Positions 54,219-63,266 of a DNA stretch of 64,000 nt are shown piece after piece. The position numbers and the translations under genes were made by a program. How positions within the stretch are numbered: the stretch's first letter is position 1; every line of letters begins with the position of its first letter. The DNA is from Rhizobium anhuiense (GTDB taxonomy: Bacteria; Pseudomonadota; Alphaproteobacteria; Rhizobiales; Rhizobiaceae), in contig NZ_ML133521.1 of NCBI RefSeq assembly GCF_003985145.1, positions 124,001-188,000 on the forward strand, in the 5' to 3' direction. The notes under the pieces are model-generated. The model was not told the origin of the DNA, made no database searches, and saw only the letters and a program-made list of their open reading frames with translations.

Positions 54219-55265
54219 TCAGTCTATCCGATTGCCTTCGGCGGAGAAGAGGTGGATTTTCTCGGATTTGGGCGCGAGGTGAATTTGCTGGTCGGGCTTT
54301 AAATCGACCCGCCGGTGCAGCACGATGGTTGCCGTCTGCGTGCCGACACGCACCGAAAGATGGGTCTCCGCACCAGTCGGCTCGACAGTCAGCACGGTGG
54401 CCGGAATGCCTGTCTCAGCAATGTCGAGGTCTTCCGGGCGGATGCCGTAGGTGCGCGCCGCGCTTTGGCTCAATTGCGGCGGAAGTGGCAGGAAAACGCC
54501 GCCTTCGATACGGAAGCCGCCGTCGCTGACGCCACCCTCGAAGAGGTTCATCGACGGCGAGCCGATGAAGGCGGCGACGAAGGTGTTATCCGGACGGTCG
54601 TAGAGATCGAGCGGTTTGCCGATCTGCTCGATGCGGCCGGCACGCATGACGACGATCTTGTCGGCCATGGTGATCGCCTCGATCTGGTCGTGGGTGACGT
54701 AAACGATGGTCGTGCCAAGGCGCTGATGCAGCTCCTTGATCTCGCTGCGCATGGTCACCCGCAGTTTGGCGTCGAGGTTGGACAGCGGCTCGTCAAACAG
54801 GAACACTTTCGGATGGCGTACGATGGCGCGGCCCATGGCGACGCGCTGGCGCTGGCCGCCGGAAAGCTGTTTCGGCAGGCGCTCCAGCAGGGGTTCAAGT
54901 GCGAGAATGCCGGCGGCTTCGCTCACCAGCTTGTTAATTGTCGCCTTGTCGCGCCCCTGCAGCTTGAGGGCAAAGCCCATATTTTCGCGCACCGTCATGT
55001 GCGGATAGAGCGCGTAGGACTGGAACACCATGGCGATATCGCGCTCCTTCGGCGCGACGTCGTTGACGACGCGGCCGTCGATACGGATTTCACCGCCGCT
55101 GATATCCTCCAGCCCCGCCAGCATGCGCAGAAGCGTGGACTTGCCGCAGCCCGACGGTCCGACGAGCGTGACGAACTCACCGTCCTCGATATCCGCGGAA
55201 ACCCCGTGGATTACCGAGGCTGCGCCGTATTGTTTCAGAACCCGGTCGATTGCTACCGATGCCAT
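54219..55265 (-). CDS. Sugar ABC transporter ATP-binding protein (UgpC/MsmK type)
   Basis: This 348-residue ATPase has Walker A GPSGCGKSTLLR near residue 37, signature LSGGQRQRVAMGRAI, Walker B VFLFDEPLSNLDA and a C-terminal TOBE-type domain with the YGIRPEDLDI motif. It is the last gene of the LacI-GH32 operon and starts 13 bp after the GH32 stop. Such ATPases can also serve other sugar importers in the cell. Confidence 0.92.
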   Translation of the reverse strand: MASVAIDRVLKQYGAASVIHGVSADIEDGEFVTLVGPSGCGKSTLLRMLAGLEDISGGEIRIDGRVVNDVAPKERDIAMVFQSYALYPHMTVRENMGFALKLQGRDKATINKLVSEAAGILALEPLLERLPKQLSGGQRQRVAMGRAIVRHPKVFLFDEPLSNLDAKLRVTMRSEIKELHQRLGTTIVYVTHDQIEAITMADKIVVMRAGRIEQIGKPLDLYDRPDNTFVAAFIGSPSMNLFEGGVSDGGFRIEGGVFLPLPPQLSQSAARTYGIRPEDLDIAETGIPATVLTVEPTGAETHLSVRVGTQTATIVLHRRVDLKPDQQIHLAPKSEKIHLFSAEGNRID

Positions 55266-55278
55266 TGTCTGTCCTCCC

Positions 55279-56979
55279 TTACAGTTTCAATTGCCAGACG
55301 CCGGCCTCGGCGACGACGCCGGTGAGCGTTGCCGAACGTGCGGCGGCAAAGCCCGGAATGCGTTTGGACCCCGTCCAGCGGCCGTTGTCAGCGAAGACCT
55401 CGATGGAACCGGCATCGAGGAAGATGCGCAGGCTCGACGGTTTCGCGCCGGTGGCGATGTAACGCGGCGGCGTCTTATCGGTGCGGGCGTCGAAGACAAT
55501 CGCCAGACCATCGGCATCGAGTTTCACACCGAGATCGACATCCGGATGATCGAAGGTGAGATCGAAGGCGGCGCCCGGCTCGGTGAGATCAAGTGTGATC
55601 TCGACGGCGCCGGTGCCGAGCGGCACGGTCTTGCCGGCGGCAAGCGCGGTGTCGTCCAGCAACTGATGGCGCAGGCTTTCGACGGCTGCGACCGGCGGGG
55701 TCAGCACGGTGTCGCCATCGAGAAGCACGCGGCGCGGCAGGGTCATGGCCGTCGGGAAATCGTCCTTCTTGGAAAAATCCGTCCAGTTGGCGAGCCAGGC
55801 GATGCCGACCGGCTCGTCGCCATCAACGAAGGCCTGGAAGGCATAGGCATCCGAACCGAAATCCAACTCCTGTTCGAACTCCGCGGTGAAGGTGCGGCCA
55901 TCGAAACCGCCGACGGTGACGGAAGTGAGGTTGCGGCGGCCGGTGGCCGGGTCGCGGCTGGTGAGCAGACCGAAGATCAGCGCCCAGCGGGTCTGTCCGT
56001 TTTTGCCGGAAAGCGGCACCATGCAGGGGCATTCCGCCGCCGTCATGCCGAAACCGTCCTCGCGATGGATGATGCCGAGGAAGGTCCAGCCATCGGCACC
56101 TTGCGCGTCTGCGGTTTCATAGAGCAGTACTACGCCGCCCTGCCTGTCGCGGCTGCCGAGCAGCATCTTCAAGCGGCCGTCCGGGCCTTTGAAGACATAG
56201 GGGTCGCGGAAATCGGTGGTGAGGTTCAAGCCTTCCGGGCGCAGCGGCAATATGGTTTCCGGCAGGCCGGCGACGATGCCGTCGCGGCTGACGGCGGAAA
56301 GCTGGATTTGCTCTTCCGGTTGCCGGTCACGCACATGCTCGGTGTAGAAGACGCGGATTTCCTCGCCTTCCGGGCCGGTGCCGGGGATCGCTGAGCCGGA
56401 GAAGGCGCCGCCACGGCCATCGTCCTTTTCCGATAGATGCGCCGCCGGGAAGAGGAAGATGGGCAGATGCGTCCAGCGGACGAAATCCTTCGAGACGGCA
56501 TGGCCCCAGTGCATGGTGTTCCAGCGCGGCTCATGAGGATAGTGCTGGTAGAAGAGGTGAGCGTTTCCGCCGAACCGTCCAAAACCGTTCGGATCGTTCA
56601 TCCAGCCAAAGGGCGGGCGGAAGTGGTAGCTGTCGGGCACGTTGGGGGCGGCGGTGCGGGCATCGCTGTGGAGGACGCTGATGCCCTCCTTCATCACGGT
56701 TTCCGGCCGGAAGACATAAGCGACGGAGAGCGCTGTGGTTGCCGCATCATAGGACAGCGTAGCCCAACCGCCTTTCGCGAGCGTCACAGCGAAGAATTCA
56801 AATTCCCCCGTGCGGCGGGTCGAGGGCTCGCCGATGTCGTTGCCATCAACGGCGACGAAGAGCTTCGCCTCGCTGGCGGCATGGCGTGCCTTCAGCCAGA
56901 GATGCAGCACCGTGCCTTCGGGGAGCGCCGCTTCGATGGTTTCAGGTGCTGACGTTTCGGACTTGGCCTGCAGAGACAT
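55279..56979 (-). CDS. GH32 glycoside hydrolase (sucrose/fructan hydrolase)
   Basis: This 566-residue cytoplasmic enzyme has the GH32 catalytic motifs: GWMNDPNGFG (nucleophile Asp), DFRDPYVF (transition-state Asp) and TAAECPCMV (acid/base Glu). The five-bladed propeller is followed by a C-terminal beta-sandwich ending in GVVAEAGVWQLKL. The first about 100 residues are an extra N-terminal beta domain. No signal peptide is seen, so it cleaves imported sucrose or fructo-oligosaccharides. The ATG at 56979 follows AAAGG; the ABC permease stop is 3 bp away. Confidence 0.9.
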   Translation of the reverse strand: MSLQAKSETSAPETIEAALPEGTVLHLWLKARHAASEAKLFVAVDGNDIGEPSTRRTGEFEFFAVTLAKGGWATLSYDAATTALSVAYVFRPETVMKEGISVLHSDARTAAPNVPDSYHFRPPFGWMNDPNGFGRFGGNAHLFYQHYPHEPRWNTMHWGHAVSKDFVRWTHLPIFLFPAAHLSEKDDGRGGAFSGSAIPGTGPEGEEIRVFYTEHVRDRQPEEQIQLSAVSRDGIVAGLPETILPLRPEGLNLTTDFRDPYVFKGPDGRLKMLLGSRDRQGGVVLLYETADAQGADGWTFLGIIHREDGFGMTAAECPCMVPLSGKNGQTRWALIFGLLTSRDPATGRRNLTSVTVGGFDGRTFTAEFEQELDFGSDAYAFQAFVDGDEPVGIAWLANWTDFSKKDDFPTAMTLPRRVLLDGDTVLTPPVAAVESLRHQLLDDTALAAGKTVPLGTGAVEITLDLTEPGAAFDLTFDHPDVDLGVKLDADGLAIVFDARTDKTPPRYIATGAKPSSLRIFLDAGSIEVFADNGRWTGSKRIPGFAAARSATLTGVVAEAGVWQLKL

Positions 56980-56981
56980 AA

Positions 56982-57875
56982 TCAACCTTTCACGGCGGAG
57001 CCGACGAATGAACTGACGAACCAGCGCTGGAAAGCCAGATAGAGAATGAGGACCGGGATCATCATCAGCACCGAGGCGGCCATGGCGCGGTCCCAGTAGA
57101 TGCTGTCCTGTCCGAAGAAGGTGGCGATGGCGACGGCAATCGGCCGAGCATAATCGGTCTGGGTGACCAGCGTCGGCCAGAGATACTGGTTCCAGCTTTC
57201 GATGCCCATGAGGATCGAGACGGTGGCGAGCGCCGGCAGGCTGAGCGGCATGTAGATCGACCGGTAGATGCGGAAGGCCGATGCGCCATCCATTTCCGCC
57301 GCTTCATACAGTTCCTTCGGCAGCTGCGCGAAGAACTGGTAGAAGAGGAAGACATAGAGCGGGCTTGCCACCCAGGGCAGGATCTGCACCGCGAAGGTAT
57401 CCGTCAGCCCCGCCCGCGACATCATGACGACGAGCGGCATGATGATGCTTTCCTGCGGGATGACATAGAGCGCGACGACCAGCGCCAAGAGGACCGCCTT
57501 GCCGCGCAGCGAGCCCCAGGCCAGAACGAAGCCCGCCATGGAATTGATGACCAGACCCGAGACGACCGTGGCGACGAGGATCACCAGCGAATTGAAGAGA
57601 TATCGGCCATAGGCCAGCTCGCCGGAGAAATGGGCGATCTCCTTGTAGTTCGACAGCGTCGGGTCGCTGACCCAGAAGGCGCGGAAACTGCCCATGTCGG
57701 CGAGGATGCGGAAGCGGTCGTCCTTCAGGCTGGCGATCAGCAACATGAACAGCGGCGAGATCATCACCAGCGCGATGACCAGGATGCAGAGGCTCTGCAC
57801 GATGCGCAGGCTTCTCTTGCCGCTGCCCGTTGCGATTGCCAGCGGGGCTGGCTGGCTCAAAGCGATATCAGACAT
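56982..57875 (-). CDS. Sugar ABC transporter permease (MalG type)
   Basis: This 297-residue inner-membrane permease has six membrane segments and the EAA loop ELYEAAEMDGASAFRIYRSI. A cytoplasmic N-terminus of about 20 residues precedes the first segment, as in MalG-type subunits. It overlaps the MalF-type gene by eight bases and is followed directly by the GH32 gene. Confidence 0.9.
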   Translation of the reverse strand: MSDIALSQPAPLAIATGSGKRSLRIVQSLCILVIALVMISPLFMLLIASLKDDRFRILADMGSFRAFWVSDPTLSNYKEIAHFSGELAYGRYLFNSLVILVATVVSGLVINSMAGFVLAWGSLRGKAVLLALVVALYVIPQESIIMPLVVMMSRAGLTDTFAVQILPWVASPLYVFLFYQFFAQLPKELYEAAEMDGASAFRIYRSIYMPLSLPALATVSILMGIESWNQYLWPTLVTQTDYARPIAVAIATFFGQDSIYWDRAMAASVLMMIPVLILYLAFQRWFVSSFVGSAVKG

Positions 57876-58800
57876 CGAAGCGCCTCAGGAGTTTGCGTTG
57901 CAGGAGCGCGATCAGAAGAACGATGACGAAGAGGATGACGGAAACGGCCGATGCGTAGCCGAGTTTCTGCTCCTCGAAGCCGGCGCGCACCATGTAGTGG
58001 ACAACGGTTTCGGTGCTTTCCTTCGGGCCACCCTGGGTGAGGATCGCCACCTGCGTATAGAGCTTGAAGGCCTGGATGGTGGTGATAACAAGCACGAAGA
58101 CATGGGTCGGGCGAAGGCCGGGCATGGTGACGTGCCAGAAGCGGCGCAGCGCGCTTGCCCCGTCGATGCGGGCGGCATCGTATAGTTCTTCGGGAATGCC
58201 CTGCAGGCCGGCGAGATAGATGATCATCTGAAAGCCATAGGCCTGCCAGGCCGAAAGCAACACGATGGAGAACATCGCCCAGTTGGGGTCGCCGAGCCAG
58301 TCGATCGGCTGGATCGTGCCGCCGGAAAGGAACCCGACGATCTGGTTGAGCGGGCCGCTCGGATACTGAAACAGCGTGCCCCAGATGACGCAGACCACCA
58401 CCATGGAGGTGATCGCCGGCAGGAAGAACAGGCCGCGCAGCAGGTTCTGCATCGGCAGCTTCTGATGCAAGAGCAGCGCGGTCAGGAAGGCGAGGCCGCA
58501 CTGCACCGGCAGCACCCAGATGGTGAAGCGCGTAACGTTCCACAGCGCGGTCCAGAACAACGGATCGGTGAAGACGCGCTCGAAATTCAGGAGGCCGACG
58601 AAGCGCACCGGCGTCGGGCGCGGCACGAGCGGCTGGTTGGTCATCGCCGTCCAGAAGGACAAAAGGAACGGCGTGATCAGGAATATCGTCAGAAGCAGAA
58701 CGGCAGGCGCGATCATCGCCATTTCCTGCCAGAGCCGCTGCTTGTCGCGGCGTGCGGCAGGACGCCGCAAAGCGGGCGTGGAGGTCTGTTGCAAAGTCAT
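57868..58800 (-). CDS. Sugar ABC transporter permease (MalF type)
   Basis: This 310-residue inner-membrane permease has six membrane segments and the EAA loop ELYDAARIDGASALRRFWHV. The ribosome site GAGGAGGAAAC lies just before the ATG. A 71-bp gap with a hairpin (58838-58859) separates it from the binding-protein gene. It pairs with the next MalG-type gene. Confidence 0.9.
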   Translation of the reverse strand: MTLQQTSTPALRRPAARRDKQRLWQEMAMIAPAVLLLTIFLITPFLLSFWTAMTNQPLVPRPTPVRFVGLLNFERVFTDPLFWTALWNVTRFTIWVLPVQCGLAFLTALLLHQKLPMQNLLRGLFFLPAITSMVVVCVIWGTLFQYPSGPLNQIVGFLSGGTIQPIDWLGDPNWAMFSIVLLSAWQAYGFQMIIYLAGLQGIPEELYDAARIDGASALRRFWHVTMPGLRPTHVFVLVITTIQAFKLYTQVAILTQGGPKESTETVVHYMVRAGFEEQKLGYASAVSVILFVIVLLIALLQRKLLRRFDV

Positions 58801-58837
58801 TGTTTCCTCCTCATCGGTATCGTCCGGAGATGGTGTA

Positions 58838-58859
58838 GGGCCGGCCCGAGAACCGGCCC
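58838..58859 (-). terminator. Hairpin between sucrose-type binding-protein and permease genes
   Basis: GGGCCGG and CCGGCCC form a perfect 7-bp stem around an 8-nt loop, beginning 12 bp after the binding-protein stop on the minus strand. It lies inside the operon. Confidence 0.65.
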
Positions 58860-58871
58860 CGTCAAAACCTC

Positions 58872-60176
58872 TTACTGCTGCTCGTCGAAGGGCGGGTAGC
58901 CGGCGTTGTCCTCGATATCCTCGTCGATCTTCTTGGCAGCGGCCGTCAGCGCTTCCTGCGCGTCACCACCGTTGAAGATCTTGTCGACGGCCTGCATGAA
59001 GGCCGAAGTGATCGTCGGATAGGCCGGGTGCGGCGGACGGGCGATCGCGGTCTTGGAAGCCTGCTCAAAGGCGATGGCGAGCGGACCGCCTTCCGCATAG
59101 AGCGGGGATGCGGCGGCGAAGCTCTTCAGGCCCGGATAGGCAGACTGGGTTTTGGCGTACTCCCGGTACTCCTTGTCCTTCAGCAGGAAGCTCAGGAACT
59201 TGCCGGCGATCTCAGGGTTTTCCGAGGTTGCGGAAATGCCCCAGATCCACGTTCCGTTCGGGCTCACGCCCTTGTCGCCGATCTTCGGCAGCGGCATGAC
59301 GACGATATTGTCCTTCATCGCTGCAGATGCCTCGGCGTAGAACCAGTGGCCGCCCATGGCGAGCGCGGCCGGCTGTCCCTCGGCGTAGAACTGGTTGGTG
59401 CCCGACGACGTCGGTACCACCCAGCCCTTCTTCACCCAGTCCTGCATCATCGTCAGCGCCTTGACGCAGGCCTCGCCATCGAGCGTGCCGCTGGCCTTCC
59501 AGGTCTTGCGGTCGATCAGGTCGCAGCCGGCGCTTTCGAGCAGGGGGCCGTAAGCATAGGTGATCCACTCGGTCTTGATGCCGTAACCCCGGAAGGTGTC
59601 GATCGGCCACTTCACGCCTTCGAGCTTGGAAAGCTTCTCGAGATAGCCTTCGAACTCCTTGCGGGTCCAGGCATCGTCGACCGATTTCGGAATGCGGGCG
59701 CCAATGGCTTCTAGATATTTCTTGTTGCCGTAGAGCACGACCGAGGAGTCGGTGAGGCCGAGCGCATAGAGGTCCTTGTCGATCGGATAGGTGCCCTGGG
59801 CGATATTCGAATCCGTCATGTCATCGAGCAGATCCTTGTCAATGAGCGGCTTGACGGGCTGCAGATAGCCGGACCAGACATAGTTGGCGAGGAACGGAGC
59901 ATCGAGCTCCATGATATCGGGCAGCTGCTTGGCCATGACGGCGGCGCTGAACTTTTCGTTATAGGCATCATGCGGCGCGTAGATCATCTCGATGTCGACA
60001 TCGGGATTGGCGGCCTCGAAGCGGGCGGCAACGTCGCCATAGGCCTTCACCCAGCCGGGATCGCCCTGGTGCATAACGTGGATGACGGTCTTCGCCTCGG
60101 CAAAACCGGCGGTTGCGACCAGCGCGGCGGACGCGAAGAGCGCGGAAAGTAAACGATTACCCATCGAAGTCTTCAT
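58872..60176 (-). CDS. Sugar ABC transporter substrate-binding protein (sucrose/fructan operon)
   Basis: This 434-residue family-1 extracellular binding protein has a Sec signal peptide (hydrophobic residues 9-25, cleavage after GFAEA). The start at 60176 is chosen for the AGGAGGAG ribosome site about 7 bp upstream; longer in-frame readings enter the LacI gene. It follows the LacI gene by 34 bp. The linked GH32 enzyme suggests sucrose or short fructans as ligand. Confidence 0.88.
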   Translation of the reverse strand: MKTSMGNRLLSALFASAALVATAGFAEAKTVIHVMHQGDPGWVKAYGDVAARFEAANPDVDIEMIYAPHDAYNEKFSAAVMAKQLPDIMELDAPFLANYVWSGYLQPVKPLIDKDLLDDMTDSNIAQGTYPIDKDLYALGLTDSSVVLYGNKKYLEAIGARIPKSVDDAWTRKEFEGYLEKLSKLEGVKWPIDTFRGYGIKTEWITYAYGPLLESAGCDLIDRKTWKASGTLDGEACVKALTMMQDWVKKGWVVPTSSGTNQFYAEGQPAALAMGGHWFYAEASAAMKDNIVVMPLPKIGDKGVSPNGTWIWGISATSENPEIAGKFLSFLLKDKEYREYAKTQSAYPGLKSFAAASPLYAEGGPLAIAFEQASKTAIARPPHPAYPTITSAFMQAVDKIFNGGDAQEALTAAAKKIDEDIEDNAGYPPFDEQQ

Positions 60177-60210
60177 TGATATTCTCCTCCTGTTAGACAC
60201 TATTCGATGT

Positions 60211-61209
60211 TCAGACGGATGCCCGTTCGACCAGATGGAACGGCAGTTTCCGCAGATGCGGCGGTTCGGGCTGCTCGGCCAGGAGGATCTCCATGGCAAG
60301 ACGGCCCATGGCGCGGTGCGGCAGGGCCATCGTCGTCAATGGCGGGTCCAGCCGCGAGGCAAGCTCGACCTGGTTGTCGAAGCTTGCCACCGCGATATCA
60401 TCCGGAATGCGAAGGCCGGCGCGGGCAAGCGCCGCATAGACTTCCATCGCCACGCGGTCATTGCCGCACAGGATGGCATCAGGCCGTTGACCGGATTTCA
60501 GAAGCGCCTCCACATGAGAGGCAACAAGGCTGGGCGCGCGGTCGCTGTAGACGCTGCGGCGCACTGCCGGCAACACGCCGACGGGGTCGATGCCCCCCTC
60601 CTCAAGCGCCGCGCGAAACCCCATCTCGCGCAGCGTGCCGGCGAGAATGCCCGGCAGGTTGATGAAGGCGATGCGCCGTCGGCCGGCGACGAGGAGATAA
60701 CGCACGATCTCCCGCGCGCCGCCCTCTTCGTCCGGCACCAGCGCGGTGACGCGGCCGGCCGCCTCGCGGCAGTTGATCATGACGCCGACCGTGCCCGCCA
60801 ACCTGTCCGACAGCGCCACCTCCTTGTGGTACATGGCGGCATAAGCAATGGCGCGCGGCCGAAACTGCTGCACCTCGTCGAGCACCGAGCCGATAGACTG
60901 GCCGCTGCTGTGGTTGACTGCAAAGACCGCCATGCCGGCGCCGCGGGCCGCTCCGTCGAGGCCGCGCACGATCTCGGTGGCGAAGGGCGAAGTGATGAGG
61001 CCGTCGGAGACGACGCCGACCAGCGGCAGCCAGCCCTGACGCACGCCACGCGCCGCAAAGTTGGTCACGTAGCCGAGTTCTTCCGCGATGGCCTTGATCT
61101 TCTGGCGCGTATCGTCCGACATGCGGGCGGAGCCGCCGTGCAATGCGCCGGAAACCGTCTTCACCGAGACGCCCGCACGTTCCGCGATGTCAGAAAGCGA
61201 TACTGCCAC
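60211..61209 (-). CDS. LacI-family repressor of the GH32 sugar operon
   Basis: This 332-residue regulator has a helix-turn-helix LSDIAERAGVSVKTVSGALH at residues 4-23, a hinge region and a periplasmic-binding-type effector domain. The start is uncertain: GTG at 61209 gives the standard MAVSLSDIA-type N-terminus, while ATG at 61221 touches the AAGGAGG sequence. It is the first gene of its own operon, just downstream of a 20-bp operator, and is therefore autoregulated. It likely responds to sucrose, fructose or a derivative. Confidence 0.88.
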   Translation of the reverse strand: MAVSLSDIAERAGVSVKTVSGALHGGSARMSDDTRQKIKAIAEELGYVTNFAARGVRQGWLPLVGVVSDGLITSPFATEIVRGLDGAARGAGMAVFAVNHSSGQSIGSVLDEVQQFRPRAIAYAAMYHKEVALSDRLAGTVGVMINCREAAGRVTALVPDEEGGAREIVRYLLVAGRRRIAFINLPGILAGTLREMGFRAALEEGGIDPVGVLPAVRRSVYSDRAPSLVASHVEALLKSGQRPDAILCGNDRVAMEVYAALARAGLRIPDDIAVASFDNQVELASRLDPPLTTMALPHRAMGRLAMEILLAEQPEPPHLRKLPFHLVERASV

Positions 61210-61524
61210 GATCCTCACCATCCTCCTTGGGTGATCGATTACCCAATAGTGGCAGCAGACATCTTTTGTCAAGCGGCTTTAATGCGCACGCTCGGCGTTC
61301 CGAACACCTATCTGTCGACATCAATCCTTACCGATCTCCTCGACAATCAGCGCCGACACGCTGCTTGCAGTGGCGCAGTTGGCGACGCCGTGAACGACAA
61401 AGGAACGAATAGCGGTCGGCGAGGCAGGGCTTTGTCAGTCATTTGCCTGGCATTTGCCCCACAACGCACATCAAAACGTGTCGCCGCTTCCTCTCTGCCA
61501 CGCAGCGTTTACATCTCGGGAATG
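61210..61524. other. Intergenic region upstream of the GH32 operon
   Basis: This 315-bp gap separates the LacI start from the sulfotransferase stop. The LacI-proximal end holds the operator and promoter (61227-61272). The remainder, 61273-61524, shows no gene or repeat that I can support. Confidence 0.6.
61227..61246. promoter_or_regulatory. LacI operator at the promoter of the GH32 operon
   Basis: TTGGGTGATCGATTACCCAA is a 20-bp palindrome with one mismatched pair and centre ATCGAT. On the minus strand it overlaps the -10 region TATTGG (61243-61248) of a promoter whose -35 TTGACA lies at 61267-61272, spacer 18 bp. A bound repressor would exclude polymerase, consistent with autorepression of the lacI-first operon. 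Confidence 0.82.
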
Positions 61525-62280
61525 TCACGTCTTGTTTGCATGTGGCATCGGCACCTTGGACAGACTTTCCGGAAGCCCCAGGAACTCGGCAATATTTTCG
61601 ATGGTCTCGGCCGTGGTCATGTCAATTTCAAGCAGTTGATGTGGCCGGCCGCGAAAAAACCGTCTGATCGACTCGTTTCTGGTCAAATAGGCCCGGATAT
61701 ATTCGTCTTTATTGAAGAGTTTTTCCCATTCAATCGCATCCTCGCCGACGTCGAATGATGAATGAAACTTGTAGTCCGGCGTACGCATCAGGAAGGCGTA
61801 GGCATGAGCTTCCGCACAGTAGCCCCTAAAAATATATTGGTCTTGCTGAATATGTTCCTTGGTTATCTGGTTGCCGTCGGCGAGGCCAAAACGCTTGGCC
61901 GTAAACCGCATTTGGGAGCGAAACCAGTCTTCCGGATCTCGGACCGTCAGGATGAAACGCGAATTGGGGAAGAGCGCGTCGAGGGCGATGAAAACTTCGC
62001 TTTCGGCAAACGGACTGTCCTGAAAAGCATCGGCATTTTGCACATAAGCAATGAGCTTACTGTAATCTCCCCGGCGAGCAGAGTAGCTTGTCAACTCGCC
62101 CTCAACCTGATTTCCGACTCTCAGGCCGCAGAGCGTAAAAACGTCGGCCAGAGTCGTCGTCCCGGTCTTGTGACCGCCTATCCCGAATACCTTGTTGAAA
62201 CTCCGTCGGGATGCAAGGGCGCTTCGAGCTTCAGCAATATGCCTTGCTAATAAATTGTTCAAAAAGCATCTCCTGTGCAA
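61525..62280 (-). CDS. Sulfotransferase-family protein (PAPS-dependent)
   Basis: This 251-residue protein has the two PAPS-binding signatures of sulfotransferases: the P-loop-like [15 protein letters not shown] near residues 33-47 and the 3'-phosphate motif [13 protein letters not shown] near 116-128. It does not look like NodH. It is probably cytoplasmic and sulfates a cell-surface saccharide or small metabolite; the acceptor is unknown. It overlaps the APS-kinase gene by 22 bp, so the donor-making and transferring enzymes are coupled. Base composition is visibly AT-richer than the flanking operons, suggesting transfer. Confidence 0.82.
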   Translation of the reverse strand: MHRRCFLNNLLARHIAEARSALASRRSFNKVFGIGGHKTGTTTLADVFTLCGLRVGNQVEGELTSYSARRGDYSKLIAYVQNADAFQDSPFAESEVFIALDALFPNSRFILTVRDPEDWFRSQMRFTAKRFGLADGNQITKEHIQQDQYIFRGYCAEAHAYAFLMRTPDYKFHSSFDVGEDAIEWEKLFNKDEYIRAYLTRNESIRRFFRGRPHQLLEIDMTTAETIENIAEFLGLPESLSKVPMPHANKT

Positions 62281-62924
62281 TCGCTCCGCTGAGGGCGGGC
62301 GTCGAGCAATGTCTCGATCTGGATGGCAAGCTGATCGGGATCGGAACCCACCGTGCGAAGACAGAGCTCCGGATTCTCTGGCGGCTCATAGGGGGAGCTG
62401 ATTCCGGTGAAGTGCCTGATCTCGCCGGCGATCGCGCGCTTGTAGAGTCCCTTCGGATCGCGCTTGGCGCATTCCTCTATCGGTGTGTCGATGAACACTT
62501 CGAAGAACTCGCCTTTTTCCATCATCTCGCGGGCAAGCTGCCGTTCTGCACGGAACGGCGAGATGAAGGAGACGAGCACAATGAGGCCTGCATCGGCCAT
62601 CAGCTTGGCCACTTCCGCAACGCGGCGGATGTTTTCGATACGGTCCTCATTGGTGAAGCCAAGGTCGCGGTTGAGACCGTGGCGAATATTGTCGCCATCC
62701 AGCACATAAGTCGAGCGCCCTTTGCCGTGGAGCAGCTTCTCGACACTATTGGCAATGGTCGACTTGCCGGATCCTGAAAGCCCGGTAAGCCAAACGACGG
62801 CCGGTCGCTGATTCAGCAGGGCCGCACGCGACTTGCGGCTAACCTCAAGCGCCTGCCAACGAATATTTTCCGTTCGACACAGGGAAAGATCGATCATAGC
62901 GGCGCCGACAGTCAGATTGGCCAT
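62259..62924 (-). CDS. cysC: Adenylylsulfate (APS) kinase, C-terminal part of a truncated NodQ/CysNC
   Basis: This protein of up to 221 residues is an APS kinase, making PAPS from adenylylsulfate. Walker A is [18 protein letters not shown], followed by [16 protein letters not shown] and [11 protein letters not shown]. Residues 1-25 ([13 protein letters not shown] in context) are not APS kinase but the end of a CysN/NodQ GTPase domain, and in-frame homology continues upstream to about 63000. The gene is thus the remaining 3' part of a bifunctional sulfurylase/kinase gene. ATG at 62924 has no good ribosome site; ATG at 62897 is an alternative. The kinase motifs are intact, so activity is likely. 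Confidence 0.85.
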   Translation of the reverse strand: MANLTVGAAMIDLSLCRTENIRWQALEVSRKSRAALLNQRPAVVWLTGLSGSGKSTIANSVEKLLHGKGRSTYVLDGDNIRHGLNRDLGFTNEDRIENIRRVAEVAKLMADAGLIVLVSFISPFRAERQLAREMMEKGEFFEVFIDTPIEECAKRDPKGLYKRAIAGEIRHFTGISSPYEPPENPELCLRTVGSDPDQLAIQIETLLDARPQRSDCTGDAF

Positions 62925-63005
62925 CGGGTCGATCAGAATGAAATTGCAGGCGTTACGTTTGCCATTATGGCGTTCACGCTGCAGCTTCCGCCCTCGATCC
63001 GGTGT
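62925..63005 (-). pseudogene. Remnant of CysN/NodQ GTPase domain upstream of the APS kinase
   Basis: Translated in the frame of the APS kinase, this stretch gives a tail ending [11 protein letters not shown], which continues without break into [10 protein letters not shown]. That is the usual C-terminal strand of the CysN/NodQ sulfurylase large subunit. A TGA at 63008-63006 and loss of similarity upstream mark the break. The rest of the GTPase domain (about 400 residues) is missing. Confidence 0.65.
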
Positions 63006-63008
63006 TCA

Positions 63009-63266
63009 AGACGAAATGAGATGGACGACCAAAGATATGACGTGGCGGCGGATGTTGACGTGCTTGTGATCACGGGCGCTCCTCTATGATGGATAAGGGA
63101 GGTGTGAACGCATTACAGAACCCTTAGGTACTATAAATAAGAAGCTACCCAGTTGCAATAGCGATCGTTGGTAGCGCGGGGCGTAAGGGAGGGAGGCCCA
63201 TTGTGTACCACGGCGTCGATTTTCGACCCCGGTAAACCGTTCTCTGCAGCAGTCAGAAAAGCCCTT
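63009..63266. other. Non-coding stretch between the truncated sulfation genes and the GntR gene
   Basis: This gap lies between the decayed nodQ-like end and the GntR stop. It contains AT-rich segments (for example around 63110-63150) unlike the flanking GC-rich genes. No transposase, terminal inverted repeat or promoter was recognised, although this is where the missing 5' part of the gene would have been. Confidence 0.5.

Noticed and set aside
61354..61369. CGACACG-CTGC-TTGCA, resembling the nrt sigma-54 promoter
   Set aside because: The invariant GG of the -24 element is missing, and no gene starts suitably downstream.
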